Part shown: in pieces, positions 25,801-34,587 of the stretch | Layout: every line of letters begins with the position of its first letter | How positions within the stretch are numbered: the stretch's first letter is position 1 | Source of the DNA: CAZYVD01 sp964651045 | Lineage (GTDB): Bacteria; Zhuqueibacterota; QNDG01; DSAB01 | DNA: 64,000 bases | Reading direction: 5' to 3' | Assembly (NCBI GenBank): GCA_964651045.1 | Contig: CAZYVD010000007.1 | Span: forward strand, 15,480 to 79,479 | Program-made: the position numbers and the translations under genes | Notes under the pieces: generated by a model | The model's database searches: none | Seen by the model: only the letters and a program-made list of their open reading frames with translations | What the model was told of the DNA's origin: nothing

Positions 25801-28152
25801 CTCTGCAAGATCCTTGATATTGTTCACTGTAATCGTATATGTTCCAGGTTTATGTGTCGTTGTTTCGAGAAAAACATCCTGCTGGGAATTACTTATCGAC
25901 AGTCCCAGTATCTCGATTCCGTTATCTATTGAGTAGTTATCCTTATTCAATGCAGTACTCTTATCGAGTGGCTCACTGAAAGTGAGCTCAAGAATAGTGC
26001 TGCCGTGAAGTTCAGCTCTCAAAAGCTTGGGAGGCACAACATCCTGCGATTCGCAGACATAGTGCTTGCTGTTCTCACTGCCGATCACATTTGCAGGCTG
26101 AGCCACATCCGTGACTCCCTGTACTGTCACAACATATTCAACGCTCGGCTGATGTGGAGTAGTCTTCAAGAACACCTTACACATAGATGCATCTAATGTT
26201 GCCTCCTCTATCTCTATACCATTATCAATTGTATAGTTGGATTTATTCTCTGCAGAAGATTTATCGAGCGATTCACTAAAAACGAGCTTCAGGAAGCTGT
26301 TACCCTGAAGTTCAACAGAAACCAGTCTTGGAGGTATGGTATCGACTATTGCATATTCATATGTTATTTTTTCTGGTTGACTTATTACATTTGGCACTGT
26401 CGCCCTGTCTGATATTCCACTGACCGATAATGTGTAAGTAACACCTGGCTGATGATCATCTGTTTCAAGATAAACACGATTGAGTGAGTCTCCAACAAGT
26501 GAAGCAGTGCTTATGCTTACAAATGGATCAATAGTATAATTAGAAACATTCTCACTGCTGGCCCTGTCGAGTGACTCATCGAACTGAATAACGACCATGT
26601 CTGAACCATGAAGTTCTGCCTTAACCACATGAGGAGGAGTATTGTCAGGAGGAGTATAAGAATACTCTAAATAGCTGCCAGATTGTATTATATTAGGAGG
26701 ATCTGCCTGATCCTTTATTCCACTTACAGTTATCCTGTAATTGCCTTCAGAGTGTGACTCTGTCTCAATGAGTACTTTTTTCTGCGACACATCCAGATGC
26801 GCCTTTTTTATAGATACATACGGATCGATGGAATAGTTGCCTTTATCTTCAGCACTGGTCGGATCAATTGGTTCATCGAATATCAACTCCAAGAGATCAT
26901 CACTTGTAAGATTTGCCCCAATGAGTTTGGGTGGAGTATTATCTGGAGGTACATATGTGTACTGCAGTTGAGCCAGATCGATCAGATTGGGCGATGCATT
27001 GTCATCTCCAACTCCACTTACACTTATTGTGTATGTTCCGGCTTGATGTTCCTCGGTCTGGAGTATCACTGACATCTTGTCTTGTTGAAGCACTGCCGAT
27101 GTAATACTAACAGACGGTGTTATTGTGTAATTAGAGACATTCTCTGCACTGGCTTCATTCAGGCTCTCACTGAACTCCAACTTTATCTCTGTTGAACTCA
27201 GCACCCGAACTGCCATAAGAGTGGGAGGAAATGTATCCTGAGATGCACAGTAGTAGTTAATCTTTGAATTCTTATCTATTGAATTGCCAAATCCATCCTT
27301 GACATTCTTCACAGAAAGCGTATATGAGACGCCCTGTACATGCTTGCCAGTTGTAAGAAACACAGTATTGAAATCTCTGTTTATTCCAGTACTGACTATC
27401 GATATGAATGGAGAAATCGAGTAGTTCGTATCTGCAAGCGCAGAACCCTGATCGAGTGGTTCGTTGAATTGCACAACCACAAAATCGTTAGGATCGTTCT
27501 GATACAATCTCACCTGAGTTATTACAGGAGCAGTGGTATCGCCTCCGCTCCATGAATAGGAGACCTGTGTATTTGGCTCGATCGTATTTGGCACGCTTGC
27601 CCTGTCCCTTACATTGTTTATCGTTATTGTATATGTATCTATTGCAGGGTGCTGAGTAGTATAAAGATAGACACTCCTGTTGTCCTGCTGAAGTTCTGCG
27701 CTCTGGACAACAACTCCTTTGTCGATCGAGTAGTTGGTAACAATCTCTGCAGAATTCTTTTCCACAGGTTCACTGAATACAACCTTTACGCGATCTATGA
27801 GCTGACAGGATGCCGAAATCACAGTTGGAGGCTGAAGATCCCTTACAAGACACGATACTTCTTCAGAATAGCTGCTCTCATTTCCACTAATATCATAGGC
27901 TGTGACGGCAAAATAGTATGTTGTTCCATCCGCCAGATTCGAGATCTCATAACTCGTTACATTACCAACATCTATAATGTTTGAATATATCCCGCTCTGG
28001 GTGCCGTAGTATATCTTATAACCTGCCAGATCTTGCTCGCCATTGGGCAGCCAGCTTATAGTAACACTTGCCGCATCCAGTATTACCGGCGGTGCAACAA
28101 TCAATATAATACAGAATAAGATTCTTGTTGTTGTTTTAGATATATTTTTCAT
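22810..28152 (-). CDS. giant secreted Ig-repeat protein with C-terminal sorting domain
   Basis: A 1780-residue protein at the head of the pilus locus. Domains in order: signal peptide (1-28), a fibronectin type III domain (about 29-104), 13 tandem Ig-like repeats of about 100 residues (105 to about 1400; each opens with DxTPP and has FSEPLD and NYSI motifs, as in SbsA_Ig/Big_5 domains), two copies of an unidentified domain of about 125-135 residues, and a C-terminal FlgD/T9SS-type tail starting NQNYPNPFNPTTTISYE and ending in basic residues. The tail implies export and cell-surface attachment by a type IX-like pathway. I infer an adhesin or surface stalk expressed with the pilus; no catalytic motif is seen. 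Confidence 0.9.
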   Translation of the reverse strand: MKNISKTTTRILFCIILIVAPPVILDAASVTISWLPNGEQDLAGYKIYYGTQSGIYSNIIDVGNVTSYEISNLADGTTYYFAVTAYDISGNESSYSEEVSCLVRDLQPPTVISASCQLIDRVKVVFSEPVEKNSAEIVTNYSIDKGVVVQSAELQQDNRSVYLYTTQHPAIDTYTITINNVRDRASVPNTIEPNTQVSYSWSGGDTTAPVITQVRLYQNDPNDFVVVQFNEPLDQGSALADTNYSISPFISIVSTGINRDFNTVFLTTGKHVQGVSYTLSVKNVKDGFGNSIDKNSKINYYCASQDTFPPTLMAVRVLSSTEIKLEFSESLNEASAENVSNYTITPSVSITSAVLQQDKMSVILQTEEHQAGTYTISVSGVGDDNASPNLIDLAQLQYTYVPPDNTPPKLIGANLTSDDLLELIFDEPIDPTSAEDKGNYSIDPYVSIKKAHLDVSQKKVLIETESHSEGNYRITVSGIKDQADPPNIIQSGSYLEYSYTPPDNTPPHVVKAELHGSDMVVIQFDESLDRASSENVSNYTIDPFVSISTASLVGDSLNRVYLETDDHQPGVTYTLSVSGISDRATVPNVISQPEKITYEYAIVDTIPPRLVSVELQGNSFLKLVFSESLDKSSAENKSNYTIDNGIEIEEATLDASMCKVFLKTTPHQPSVEYVVTVQGVTDVAQPANVIGSENSKHYVCESQDVVPPKLLRAELHGSTILELTFSEPLDKSTALNKDNYSIDNGIEILGLSISNSQQDVFLETTTHKPGTYTITVNNIKDLAEIPNIIAPETKKTYSYTPKDTLAPILISVKLLNSTMLELCFNEPLYRQSVEDTNNYSISGGVRVERAILNVDMTNIILQTTTHEPGEYTITINNIQDGSAARNTIAENTVATYIYEVEDRTPPTILSAVLSSEKKLVVTFSEPLDPTSVQTISNYAINKNIRILDVYPIPSEGKVTLETTPHAAGDYILTVNGIRDASTFKNTIEPYSQIEYSWSPVDTTSPSLVSANLISENYLNLTFSEPIDEVEANKVENYTITPYVEILNARLDANLMEVGLVTKSHRPGSYIITVKNIKDRAFNPNTISNNQAEYTYTPPDTSPPQIVSANLRTAMSLAIVFNEEISRESAENISNYVITPNIKVTDASLLASLNEVRLETTPHQPGVNYKIRISGIEDRAPVPNTISEAIEIEYTYTQPDTIRPEVISVKLQSSNLLEIYFSEAVEQLSAENRQNYKIDNSVEILNASLDTSKLNKVYLQTTDHLPGFEYQINIKNVKDRAPIPNTILPNTWISYTMPSSGGMSDNTSPQVAYVDVISPTKVDIVYSEPVDSASAVDLKNYSISGNVEIKSAVLDSSRVRVHLTTSQHQKGKSYSINVSGIKDCAPYPNVLTSATPVKYILGDGATLSNLSRADYRWREFHVGDSAYVDRDYTIKQIPEFLEGAIQILTANDDKSSTGDQFISFELRGNATIYVAYDMRIEKVPSWLSGWKVTGDQIVNSRSGVYWVYSKDVKSGRINLGANNGTIDDNMYLVFIIPRLSNDAVVSSISRESYRCEYVTVGDRYYIDRDYTVASIPEVLEGLLWIKTANDDKTNRDPDFLRVNLKWKSRVYIAYDSRIATLPKWLLSWKMEKKQIVDSRGNKFDILSKECDGGELVMGGNCGTSDDNMYFILIEPLEGGNLPNGNSNVPGYFVLNQNYPNPFNPTTTISYEILKAGDINITVYNILGQTIKVLVNEYKEPGTYEITWDGKDRNGYPVASGIYFYRIRSKDFARSRRMLLLR
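23136..23945 (-). repeat. two copies of an unidentified 125-135-residue domain
   Basis: Within the 1780-residue protein two segments align along their whole length. Both have YxVDRDYT or YYIDRDYT, LTANDDKS or KTANDDKT, YVAYDMRIEKVPSWL or YIAYDSRIATLPKWL, and a closing GTxDDNMY. I do not recognise the family. The conserved acidic DxR and NDD positions and the tryptophans suggest a beta-sandwich ligand-binding module. Confidence 0.7.
23955..27840 (-). repeat. 13 tandem Ig-like repeats inside the giant protein
   Basis: Thirteen protein repeats of about 100 residues (about 299 bp each) run end to end. The start of each is marked by an Asp-x-x-x-Pro linker, the middle by an FSEPLD-type strand, and the end by a YTITVxxIxD strand. 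The DNA copies have diverged well, unlike the 606-bp duplication in the neighbouring giant gene, so this array is old. Confidence 0.85.
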
Positions 28153-28190
28153 TGGCTTTTTATATTAATAAGAATCACTGCCATAGAATT

Positions 28191-28206
28191 AGCAAAGCAC
28201 ATACCA
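28191..28206 (-). promoter_or_regulatory. sigma-54-like promoter at the head of the pilus locus
   Basis: The minus strand reads TGGTATGTGCTTTGCT, matching 10 of 12 fixed positions of TGGCACG-N4-TTGCW with the GG and GC 10 bases apart. Transcription would begin near 28180, giving a leader of about 28 bases before the giant Ig-repeat gene. Sigma-54 control of pilin genes is common, and two better or similar sites precede related genes in this window. Confidence 0.6.
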
Positions 28207-28380
28207 CAAATTAGCTAAAAATTTATCATATTGTTTTGAAAAGACTTAGGCCATTATTTTCATGACTCCATGCACCCAATTTTTGATAATTCAGGCAAAT
28301 CTTGCCTATCCAACTTTAGAACTATTTTCCCTGATAAAAAATACCAAATATCTTGGTGATAATAATAGAAATATCCCATC

Positions 28381-28409
28381 TTGACATTCACCAAAAAATG
28401 ATTTAGATT
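28381..28409 (+). promoter_or_regulatory. sigma-70 promoter of nadE
   Basis: A perfect TTGACA (28381-28386), a 17-base spacer and TAGATT (28404-28409) precede the nadE start by 40 bases. Confidence 0.65.
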
Positions 28410-28448
28410 ATCAACACCAAAAGAGAAATAGCATAAGGAAAAAATTTC

Positions 28449-30095
28449 GTGAAAATTTCACTCGCACAGCTAAATCCAACCATCGGTGACTTTGATGGAA
28501 ATCTCGAAAAGATAAGACAAACACTAAAGAGTGTTAAAAATGAAAATCCCGATGTTGTAGTATTTCCTGAACTCTTCCTCTCCGGATACCCACCACTCGA
28601 CCTTTTAGAGCGAGACGATTTTATAAACAAATATTTAGAATCGATCAACGATCTGTTAAGGATATCGGAAAATTATCCGGGAATTGGAATCATCTGCGGC
28701 GTGGTTCAACCAAATCAGAACAGGTTTGGAAAGAAACTTTACAACTCTGCCCTTCTGGTAAGAGGTGGTAAAATATGTTTTATACAGCACAAGTCGCTAC
28801 TCCCAACATACGACGTATTCGATGAGGCTCGCTACTTCGAACCTGCAAGTAGTATAGATACATATAATTACTGTGGAGAGATCCTTGGCATAACAATATG
28901 TGAAGACATCTGGAACGATCCCGACATATTCCCAGACAGAATATATGCCAGAGATCCATTGAAAATGCTAAACAATAAGGGAGCAACTCTTTTCATAAAT
29001 ATCTCAGCCTCTCCATTTGGCATTGGAAAGGAGTTGGTTCGCTACAGACTGCTGGCAAACCATGTTCGCCGCTACAACAGGCCCTTTGTAATGCTCAACC
29101 AGGTAGGAGCAAACGACGAACTTATCTCGGACGGCAGAAGCCTTGCAATGGATGGAAAAGCAAACCTCATTGCACTGCTCCCCTCATTCGAGGAAAAGAT
29201 AGTGACCATCGATCTAGATAATAGTATTTCAATCGGAGATTTCAGGCCTCAGGAGGTAGTTGAATCTGTCCACAACGCGCTTATACTCGGAATCAATGAT
29301 TATATGAAAAAGTGTGGATTCAAGAAGGCCGTCGTAGGGCTTTCAGGCGGAATAGACTCTGCAGTTGTCTGCTCTCTGGCCGTAGAGGCGCTTGGAGCAG
29401 AAAACGTACTCGGAGTAAACATGCCGTCGCTTTATTCATCAAAAAGCAGTATAGAGGATTCTAAAAAACTATCGAAAAATCTTGGTATAAAACTATTGGC
29501 AGTTCCGATAACACCCATTTTTAACTCCTATATTAAAACCATGAGATCACACTTCTCAGGCAGATCGGAGGATGAGACAGAAGAAAATATCCAGGCTCGT
29601 ATCCGCGGAAACATTCTCATGGCACTGTCAAATAAATTTGGATATCTCACTCTCTCAACAGGCAACAAGAGTGAGCTCTCTGTTGGATACTGCACTCTCT
29701 ACGGCGACATGAGCGGCGGCCTGAGTGTTCTTGCAGATGTGCCCAAGACACTGGTCTATAAGCTGGCCCGATACATAAACAGAAAAAAAGAAATCATTCC
29801 GAAAAGCATAATCGAGAAACCTCCATCTGCCGAACTCAAGCCAGATCAGAAGGATCAGGACACGCTTCCTCCATATCATGTTCTTGACAGAATATTAGAA
29901 CTGTATCTCGATCAGGGAATGAGCGCAGAAAAGATAATCGAATCGGGTCTGGATCAAACAACGGTTAAATGGGTCATTAATGCGATCAATAAGAATGAAC
30001 ACAAGAGAAGGCAGGCAGCACCAGGATTGAAGATTACCAGCAAGGCATTTGGTATAGGAAGAAGAATGCCTGTTGCTGCAAAATATGACTGGTAA
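28449..30095 (+). CDS. nadE: glutamine-dependent NAD+ synthetase
   Basis: The last step of NAD+ synthesis: deamido-NAD+ is amidated with ATP and ammonia drawn from glutamine. The 548-residue protein has an N-terminal nitrilase-type glutaminase domain (about 1-260) with catalytic Glu41 in VFPELFLSGYPP, the lysine region HKSLLPTYDVFDEARYF and the nucleophile cysteine in GITICEDIW. The C-terminal synthetase domain has the ATP pyrophosphatase P-loop GLSGGIDSAVV, the STGNKSELSVGY loop and the closing HKRRQAAPGLKI. It is a single gene with its own promoter, convergent with the DUF1848 gene. Confidence 0.97.
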   Translation: MKISLAQLNPTIGDFDGNLEKIRQTLKSVKNENPDVVVFPELFLSGYPPLDLLERDDFINKYLESINDLLRISENYPGIGIICGVVQPNQNRFGKKLYNSALLVRGGKICFIQHKSLLPTYDVFDEARYFEPASSIDTYNYCGEILGITICEDIWNDPDIFPDRIYARDPLKMLNNKGATLFINISASPFGIGKELVRYRLLANHVRRYNRPFVMLNQVGANDELISDGRSLAMDGKANLIALLPSFEEKIVTIDLDNSISIGDFRPQEVVESVHNALILGINDYMKKCGFKKAVVGLSGGIDSAVVCSLAVEALGAENVLGVNMPSLYSSKSSIEDSKKLSKNLGIKLLAVPITPIFNSYIKTMRSHFSGRSEDETEENIQARIRGNILMALSNKFGYLTLSTGNKSELSVGYCTLYGDMSGGLSVLADVPKTLVYKLARYINRKKEIIPKSIIEKPPSAELKPDQKDQDTLPPYHVLDRILELYLDQGMSAEKIIESGLDQTTVKWVINAINKNEHKRRQAAPGLKITSKAFGIGRRMPVAAKYDW

Positions 30096-30155
30096 AATTA
30101 AGATTCAGATTTAATAGTTCTGTTTCTCCTGCAAACTGAAGCAATAAAACATAAA

Positions 30156-30998
30156 TCATAAATGATACGGCCGAGAGGATGGATCACATCCAGCAAGCGA
30201 TCCATATACAACGGGATTTGCATAACAGTAGAGACACCCTCCCGGACAGAGATTATACCACCCAATGTCCCAGCTTTTTGTACATTGGCAGAGCTCTCTC
30301 TGACCCGAGGCCTTTTCAGAGGGTGCCGCAAGACCCTCAGGATGCAGACGGCTCAGCATCGCACCATCAATACATCTTGAACTCGAAAGCCCCGGCACGC
30401 AGCATCCAACAACTCTTACTCCATGATTTCTTGCATATTCTATAATCCAATCCATTTCTCTTTTAAAAAGCTCTTCCGAGATCTGAATCGACTCAATGCC
30501 AAATCGACTCAACCTCTTTACAACCTTGGGATAGGGCTCCATCCAGCTTATTATAATCTCTTTTAGTGAATATTTAGTAGCTGCCCTGATAATCTCGGGG
30601 AATAGTCCAAGATTTGTAAACTCTCTTCCATCTGGAAGACGGAGATGAACGATCGGATCAAATCTCAATCTCAGACGCATAGGGGATCCAAGAAACTCGA
30701 TGATCTCAGGAATCATTGAGATCGATTCGGCAGTATCCGGAATTCTGGGCTCTAAATATGTTGCACCCATGCCAGATATCGTGAAGTGTAGAACGATCTG
30801 ACCATACTGCCTGAGCTTTCTGTTAAGACCCTTATGAATTAAAATGTTTTTTGGATTCTTGCTCCATAGCACTATCGAATGGACACTATCTGGAGCACAT
30901 CTATTTTCGAGAATTTCTAAAAGCCTGTCAGGGAAAAAACCAACAAGCTCGATTCTTCTGCTCGCAGAGATTACCCTTAACCTTTTCTCCTTTTCCAT
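30156..30998 (-). CDS. DUF1848 family protein
   Basis: A 280-residue protein of the DUF1848 family, function unknown. The C-terminal cysteine-rich segment (CQCTKSWDIGWYNLCPGGCLYCYANP) carries a CPGGCLYCYAN motif that recalls the cluster-binding motif of radical SAM and spore photoproduct lyase-like enzymes, but here it lies at the end of the protein. The N-terminal part resembles a TIM-barrel (SIVLWSKNP, LHFTISGMG, LRLRFDPIV). Start chosen at ATG 30998, which has AGGGATCG upstream and lies 8 bases after the S37 peptidase stop, so it ends that operon. A DNA- or RNA-linked repair role is a guess from family rumours only. Confidence 0.85.
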   Translation of the reverse strand: MEKEKRLRVISASRRIELVGFFPDRLLEILENRCAPDSVHSIVLWSKNPKNILIHKGLNRKLRQYGQIVLHFTISGMGATYLEPRIPDTAESISMIPEIIEFLGSPMRLRLRFDPIVHLRLPDGREFTNLGLFPEIIRAATKYSLKEIIISWMEPYPKVVKRLSRFGIESIQISEELFKREMDWIIEYARNHGVRVVGCCVPGLSSSRCIDGAMLSRLHPEGLAAPSEKASGQRELCQCTKSWDIGWYNLCPGGCLYCYANPVVYGSLAGCDPSSRPYHL

Positions 30999-31006
30999 AT
31001 CGATCC

Positions 31007-32314
31007 CTAGTTTGAGATCTTCAAGTCGAGCCACCTCTCAAGTGTCTGGATAATCTTTTGCTGCTGCTTATCAGAGAAACTCCTTATAAAGGTATAGTGA
31101 TTGCCTCCACGAAGAATCATCTTCAAACAATTTTTGTTACCATTCAATCTTACCTGAGGTGCAGACCAGGGATCTCTTGATCCATATATGAACAACATTC
31201 TCTCCCCATGGTTTTGAATCCATCGTTCTATATCCTGCATCTTTTCAGGATGATATGTAAGATCCGTATTCTGCGGAGCAAAAATCCAGTTTGGATAGTA
31301 GTCACAACTAAGAAGATCCCTAACATACCTCTTTACATAACCATAATAACCAAGCTCTGTTGCGAATTGATACATGGATGGAGAATCCATGGCCCTGTCG
31401 GAATATGAGGGCAGATGGACAACTCTCTTCAAGTGGTTAAAAAGCTCCTCTGAGGTTGCCTCGGTTCCAGGCACCGTCATAGGATCGATCTTGTGATACT
31501 GCCAGAAACTGAAGGTATATTCGAGCACGCAGTATTCAAGGGCCTTCTCCAGACCAATCGAAAACTCCAGACCACTGTTCCATGCATAGTCTCTAAACAG
31601 TGGGATCACTCGATCCTTCCTCTGAAGTATGAGTCTCTGAAATCTTATTAGACGGCTCCTCTGATCCTTTGTGGCAACTGTATCGAAAAATGCATCGATC
31701 CTCTTATCTTCAAGAGAAAGATTCAGAGGCGAATCGTATGCAACAGTCACATCCACATCCTCGGGATAGAAGCGCCTATGATACATGGCAGTCTGACCGC
31801 CCTTACTCCATCCCGAACTTATCCACTTTCCAGGATATATAGATTTAAAGAGCATCACTATTCTGTGATGATCTGCTGCTGCCTGCTCGATATTAAGATA
31901 TTTCCAATCCATTGAATCTGGAACAGAGGTGCCAAAAAACCTGTGTTCTACTATTATCTGATTGCACTTTAAAATAGAACTCAACTCCTTTGTTGTATTC
32001 TTCTCTACCGAGTAGCCCTCTGTCTCAAAAACTACGGGACTGGAAAAATCCACGTGTGAGATAAAAATTCGCTGCTGAAACTTCTTACCCTCAGGCCGAT
32101 TGTGATCCAATGGTTGCAAGAGCCTTATCTCGTATGCTTCCTTGAAATGATCCTGAGCTCGAATGGTTCTTATCCATACATCAGGAAGTTGAATCAGCTT
32201 CTCGACAAGAGATACTTCCTCAGATGATGGCGATCCATTCGAGCCTAAGAATACTAAAAAAAATAGAGTCAGATAGGAAATGGCAAATCTATAAAATTTT
32301 TGTGGCGAGTTCAT
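31007..32314 (-). CDS. secreted S37 family (PS-10) peptidase
   Basis: A 435-residue protein resembling the Streptomyces PS-10 tripeptidyl aminopeptidase family (MEROPS S37). It has a signal-like N-terminus (YRFAISYLTLFFLVFLGSNG), an alpha/beta-hydrolase core with the substrate-side VEHRFFGTS, the nucleophile motif GWSKGGQTAMYHRRFYPEDVD and a late DPW segment (FIYGSRDPWSAP) followed by a histidine in GGNHYTF; these supply Ser, Asp and His. It probably releases short peptides outside the inner membrane. It is the penultimate gene of the efflux operon, 36 bases after the last permease gene. Confidence 0.9.
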   Translation of the reverse strand: MNSPQKFYRFAISYLTLFFLVFLGSNGSPSSEEVSLVEKLIQLPDVWIRTIRAQDHFKEAYEIRLLQPLDHNRPEGKKFQQRIFISHVDFSSPVVFETEGYSVEKNTTKELSSILKCNQIIVEHRFFGTSVPDSMDWKYLNIEQAAADHHRIVMLFKSIYPGKWISSGWSKGGQTAMYHRRFYPEDVDVTVAYDSPLNLSLEDKRIDAFFDTVATKDQRSRLIRFQRLILQRKDRVIPLFRDYAWNSGLEFSIGLEKALEYCVLEYTFSFWQYHKIDPMTVPGTEATSEELFNHLKRVVHLPSYSDRAMDSPSMYQFATELGYYGYVKRYVRDLLSCDYYPNWIFAPQNTDLTYHPEKMQDIERWIQNHGERMLFIYGSRDPWSAPQVRLNGNKNCLKMILRGGNHYTFIRSFSDKQQQKIIQTLERWLDLKISN

Positions 32315-32350
32315 TCCATGTCCCTTCCCGATTCTACGAATTTAACACTC

Positions 32351-33466
32351 TCACGCCCTCTTTCTATACCTCCACACTGCCATTATAATAGAAAAAATCC
32401 CAAATATGAAAAGAGAAATAAATTCCCATTTAATGTCCAAAAAACCGCTTCCCTTCAGGAGAACCATCCTCATTATCTTAATAAAGTAGGCGACTGGATT
32501 TAACCTGTTTATATATTGAGCCCATACTGGCATGCTCTCCACAGGAGTAAAAAGACCACTCATTAAAACAAATATAATGGTAAAGAAGAAGGAAACAAAA
32601 ATCGCCTGCTGCTGTGTGTGTGTTATTGTTGATATAAAGAGTCCAAGACCAAGAACAACCAACAGATAGACAGATGAGACACAAAATATCAATCCTATAG
32701 ACCCCACAATCGGAATATCGAAAAAGATCTTACCCATTGTCAATCCAAATGCGAGATCAAACAGGGCAATTATCCAGAAGGGCACCAGTTTGCCGACAAT
32801 AAAGTGGTGCTTCTTCAATGGAGTAACATTTATCTGCTCTATGGTTCCAATCTCTTTTTCACGAACTATGTTCATACTGGAAAGAAACAAACCTATCAAA
32901 GTCACAAGAATCACGAGTATTCCGGGCACCATAAAAGTCTGATACTCCAATTTGGGATTGTACCAGTATGAGGCAATTGTCTTGATAATCTTGACCCTCT
33001 GGGGTTTGATGTTTCCGAATCTTACTCTCAGGTCTTGATTAAATTCACTTATTATGCTAAGAATGTAGCCGTATGCTAAGCCTGCAGAATTCTGATTTAC
33101 AGCGTCTATAGAGATCTGAACCTCAGGGTTGTTTTTTAAATAGATATCTCTCTCAAGACCAGAAGGGATTGTCAATATTACATTCACCCTTCCCTGTTTC
33201 ATATAGAGAGCCGCTTCTTTATCAGATAGAGAAAATTTGGTAACTTTGAAGAATCTAGATCCATCAAACTTGCTCATCAGTCTTCTTGAAGTTGATGATA
33301 TATCATGATCCACAATTGCCATTTTGATATTCTTCATCTCAAAAGTAGCAGCATTTGCCAGAATCAGCATCTGTATGATTGGAACAAAGAAGATTATCGG
33401 TGCCATCTGACGGTTTCGAAAAATTTGAAGAAACTCTTTCTGCAGTATGAATCCAATTGTTCTCAT
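32351..33466 (-). CDS. ABC-2 type exporter permease
   Basis: A 371-residue ABC-2 membrane subunit. It begins with a cytoplasmic-facing segment and a first helix (MAPIIFFVPIIQMLILANAA), a large extracytoplasmic loop (about 45-170) and then five helices (including ILVILVTLIGLFLSSMNIVREKEIGTIEQI). The MNIVREKExGTxEQ stretch is the family signature. It pairs with the similar permease upstream (4-base overlap), matching YbhS/YbhR of the E. coli YbhGFSR exporter. The substrate is not visible; drugs, cations or lipids are possible. Confidence 0.9.
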   Translation of the reverse strand: MRTIGFILQKEFLQIFRNRQMAPIIFFVPIIQMLILANAATFEMKNIKMAIVDHDISSTSRRLMSKFDGSRFFKVTKFSLSDKEAALYMKQGRVNVILTIPSGLERDIYLKNNPEVQISIDAVNQNSAGLAYGYILSIISEFNQDLRVRFGNIKPQRVKIIKTIASYWYNPKLEYQTFMVPGILVILVTLIGLFLSSMNIVREKEIGTIEQINVTPLKKHHFIVGKLVPFWIIALFDLAFGLTMGKIFFDIPIVGSIGLIFCVSSVYLLVVLGLGLFISTITHTQQQAIFVSFFFTIIFVLMSGLFTPVESMPVWAQYINRLNPVAYFIKIMRMVLLKGSGFLDIKWEFISLFIFGIFSIIMAVWRYRKRA

Positions 33467-34575
33467 TGGAGTCTTATCCTGAACTTTTTAATACTCAACG
33501 CAGTAAATAGAAAAGTCATTAACATAAGGATAAGGGTCTCCTTCCAGATAAATGTGAGACCCGCACCCCTGAACATTATTGCCCTTATTATTAGAATAAA
33601 CCATTTTGCTGCCACAAGGTTTGCCAACAACTGAAGTATAAATGGCATATTTTCAATCGGATAAATAAAACCCGAAAGTACAATTGTTGGCATCATCAGG
33701 CCGACCATTGCAATCATCATTGCTATCAATTGACTGTCTGTAGATGTCGAAATGAGTATCCCAAGGGAGAGTACTGTTATTATAAAAAGCAGCCCTTCAG
33801 CAAGAAGCAGAACGATGCTGCCGCGAACTGGAAGACCAAAAACCAAATTACTGATGAGTAAGATGACAACAGTGTTTATGAATGATATCGATATATATGG
33901 AATCACCTTTCCGAGTACGATGTGGAACGGTCTGAAAGGTGAAACTAAAAGCATCTCCATTGTGCCAAACTCCTTCTCTCGTGTGATCGACAGAGCTGTC
34001 ATCACGGCCGAGATGAGAGTAAGAAGCAAGGCCATTACCCCAGGAACAAATGTAAACACACCCTTCATTTGAGGATTATAGACCATCCTCACTTCAGGTA
34101 CTATCGGACCTGTGCGGCCAATTCTGACTGTAGGATTAATCTCGTCTATGAAATCCGATACGATTGCACGGGTGTAGTTCGAAAGAAGTCTTGCCGCATT
34201 TGGATCGGATGCATCTTCTATTATCTGCATGAAAGCAGTGCCCTCTCCCTCCAGCTTTTTAGCAAAACCCGATTGAAATACTACTACTTCCTTGATTTTA
34301 CCTTCCCTGAACCTCACCTCTATCTCTCTATCGCTGTTGATGATATCCACGAGCTTGAAGTAGTCGGATGAGAGCATCTTGTTTGTCATTTTCATTGTAA
34401 TGTTGTCTTTCGACTTATCGTATATTGCGATCTTAGCATCCTTTATCTCATTTGTTATCACATATCCAAAGAGAATAATCTGTACTATGGGAATCCCGAA
34501 GATTATAATAAGGGTTCTCCTGTCACGCAGAATATGGAAAAATTCCTTTTTAATTAATTCTCTCAGAAGTTTCAT
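33463..34575 (-). CDS. ABC-2 type exporter permease
   Basis: A 370-residue paralog of the neighbouring permease with the same layout: first helix near residues 24-40 (TLIIIFGIPIVQIILFGYVI), a large loop, then five helices after LLLTLISAVMTALSITREKEFGTMEMLLVSPF. It lies 12 bases after the second ATPase gene. Two dissimilar permeases with two ATPases suggest a heteromeric transporter. A four-base overlap (ATGA) couples it to the next permease. Confidence 0.9.
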   Translation of the reverse strand: MKLLRELIKKEFFHILRDRRTLIIIFGIPIVQIILFGYVITNEIKDAKIAIYDKSKDNITMKMTNKMLSSDYFKLVDIINSDREIEVRFREGKIKEVVVFQSGFAKKLEGEGTAFMQIIEDASDPNAARLLSNYTRAIVSDFIDEINPTVRIGRTGPIVPEVRMVYNPQMKGVFTFVPGVMALLLTLISAVMTALSITREKEFGTMEMLLVSPFRPFHIVLGKVIPYISISFINTVVILLISNLVFGLPVRGSIVLLLAEGLLFIITVLSLGILISTSTDSQLIAMMIAMVGLMMPTIVLSGFIYPIENMPFILQLLANLVAAKWFILIIRAIMFRGAGLTFIWKETLILMLMTFLFTALSIKKFRIRLQ

Positions 34576-34587
34576 ATATACTCTCTT

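Larger units (their letters stand above)
28153..28448. other. divergent intergenic region between the pilus locus and nadE
   Basis: This AT-rich stretch of 296 bases separates the pilus locus (minus) from nadE (plus). It holds a sigma-54-like element for the minus strand and a sigma-70-type promoter for nadE, listed separately. I see no small open reading frame or RNA gene in the remaining bases. Confidence 0.7.

Noticed and set aside
22810..28152. Regularly spaced repeats that could suggest a CRISPR or other DNA repeat array
   Set aside because: The spacing is about 299 bp and follows protein domain borders; DNA copies are strongly diverged and there are no short identical direct repeats.
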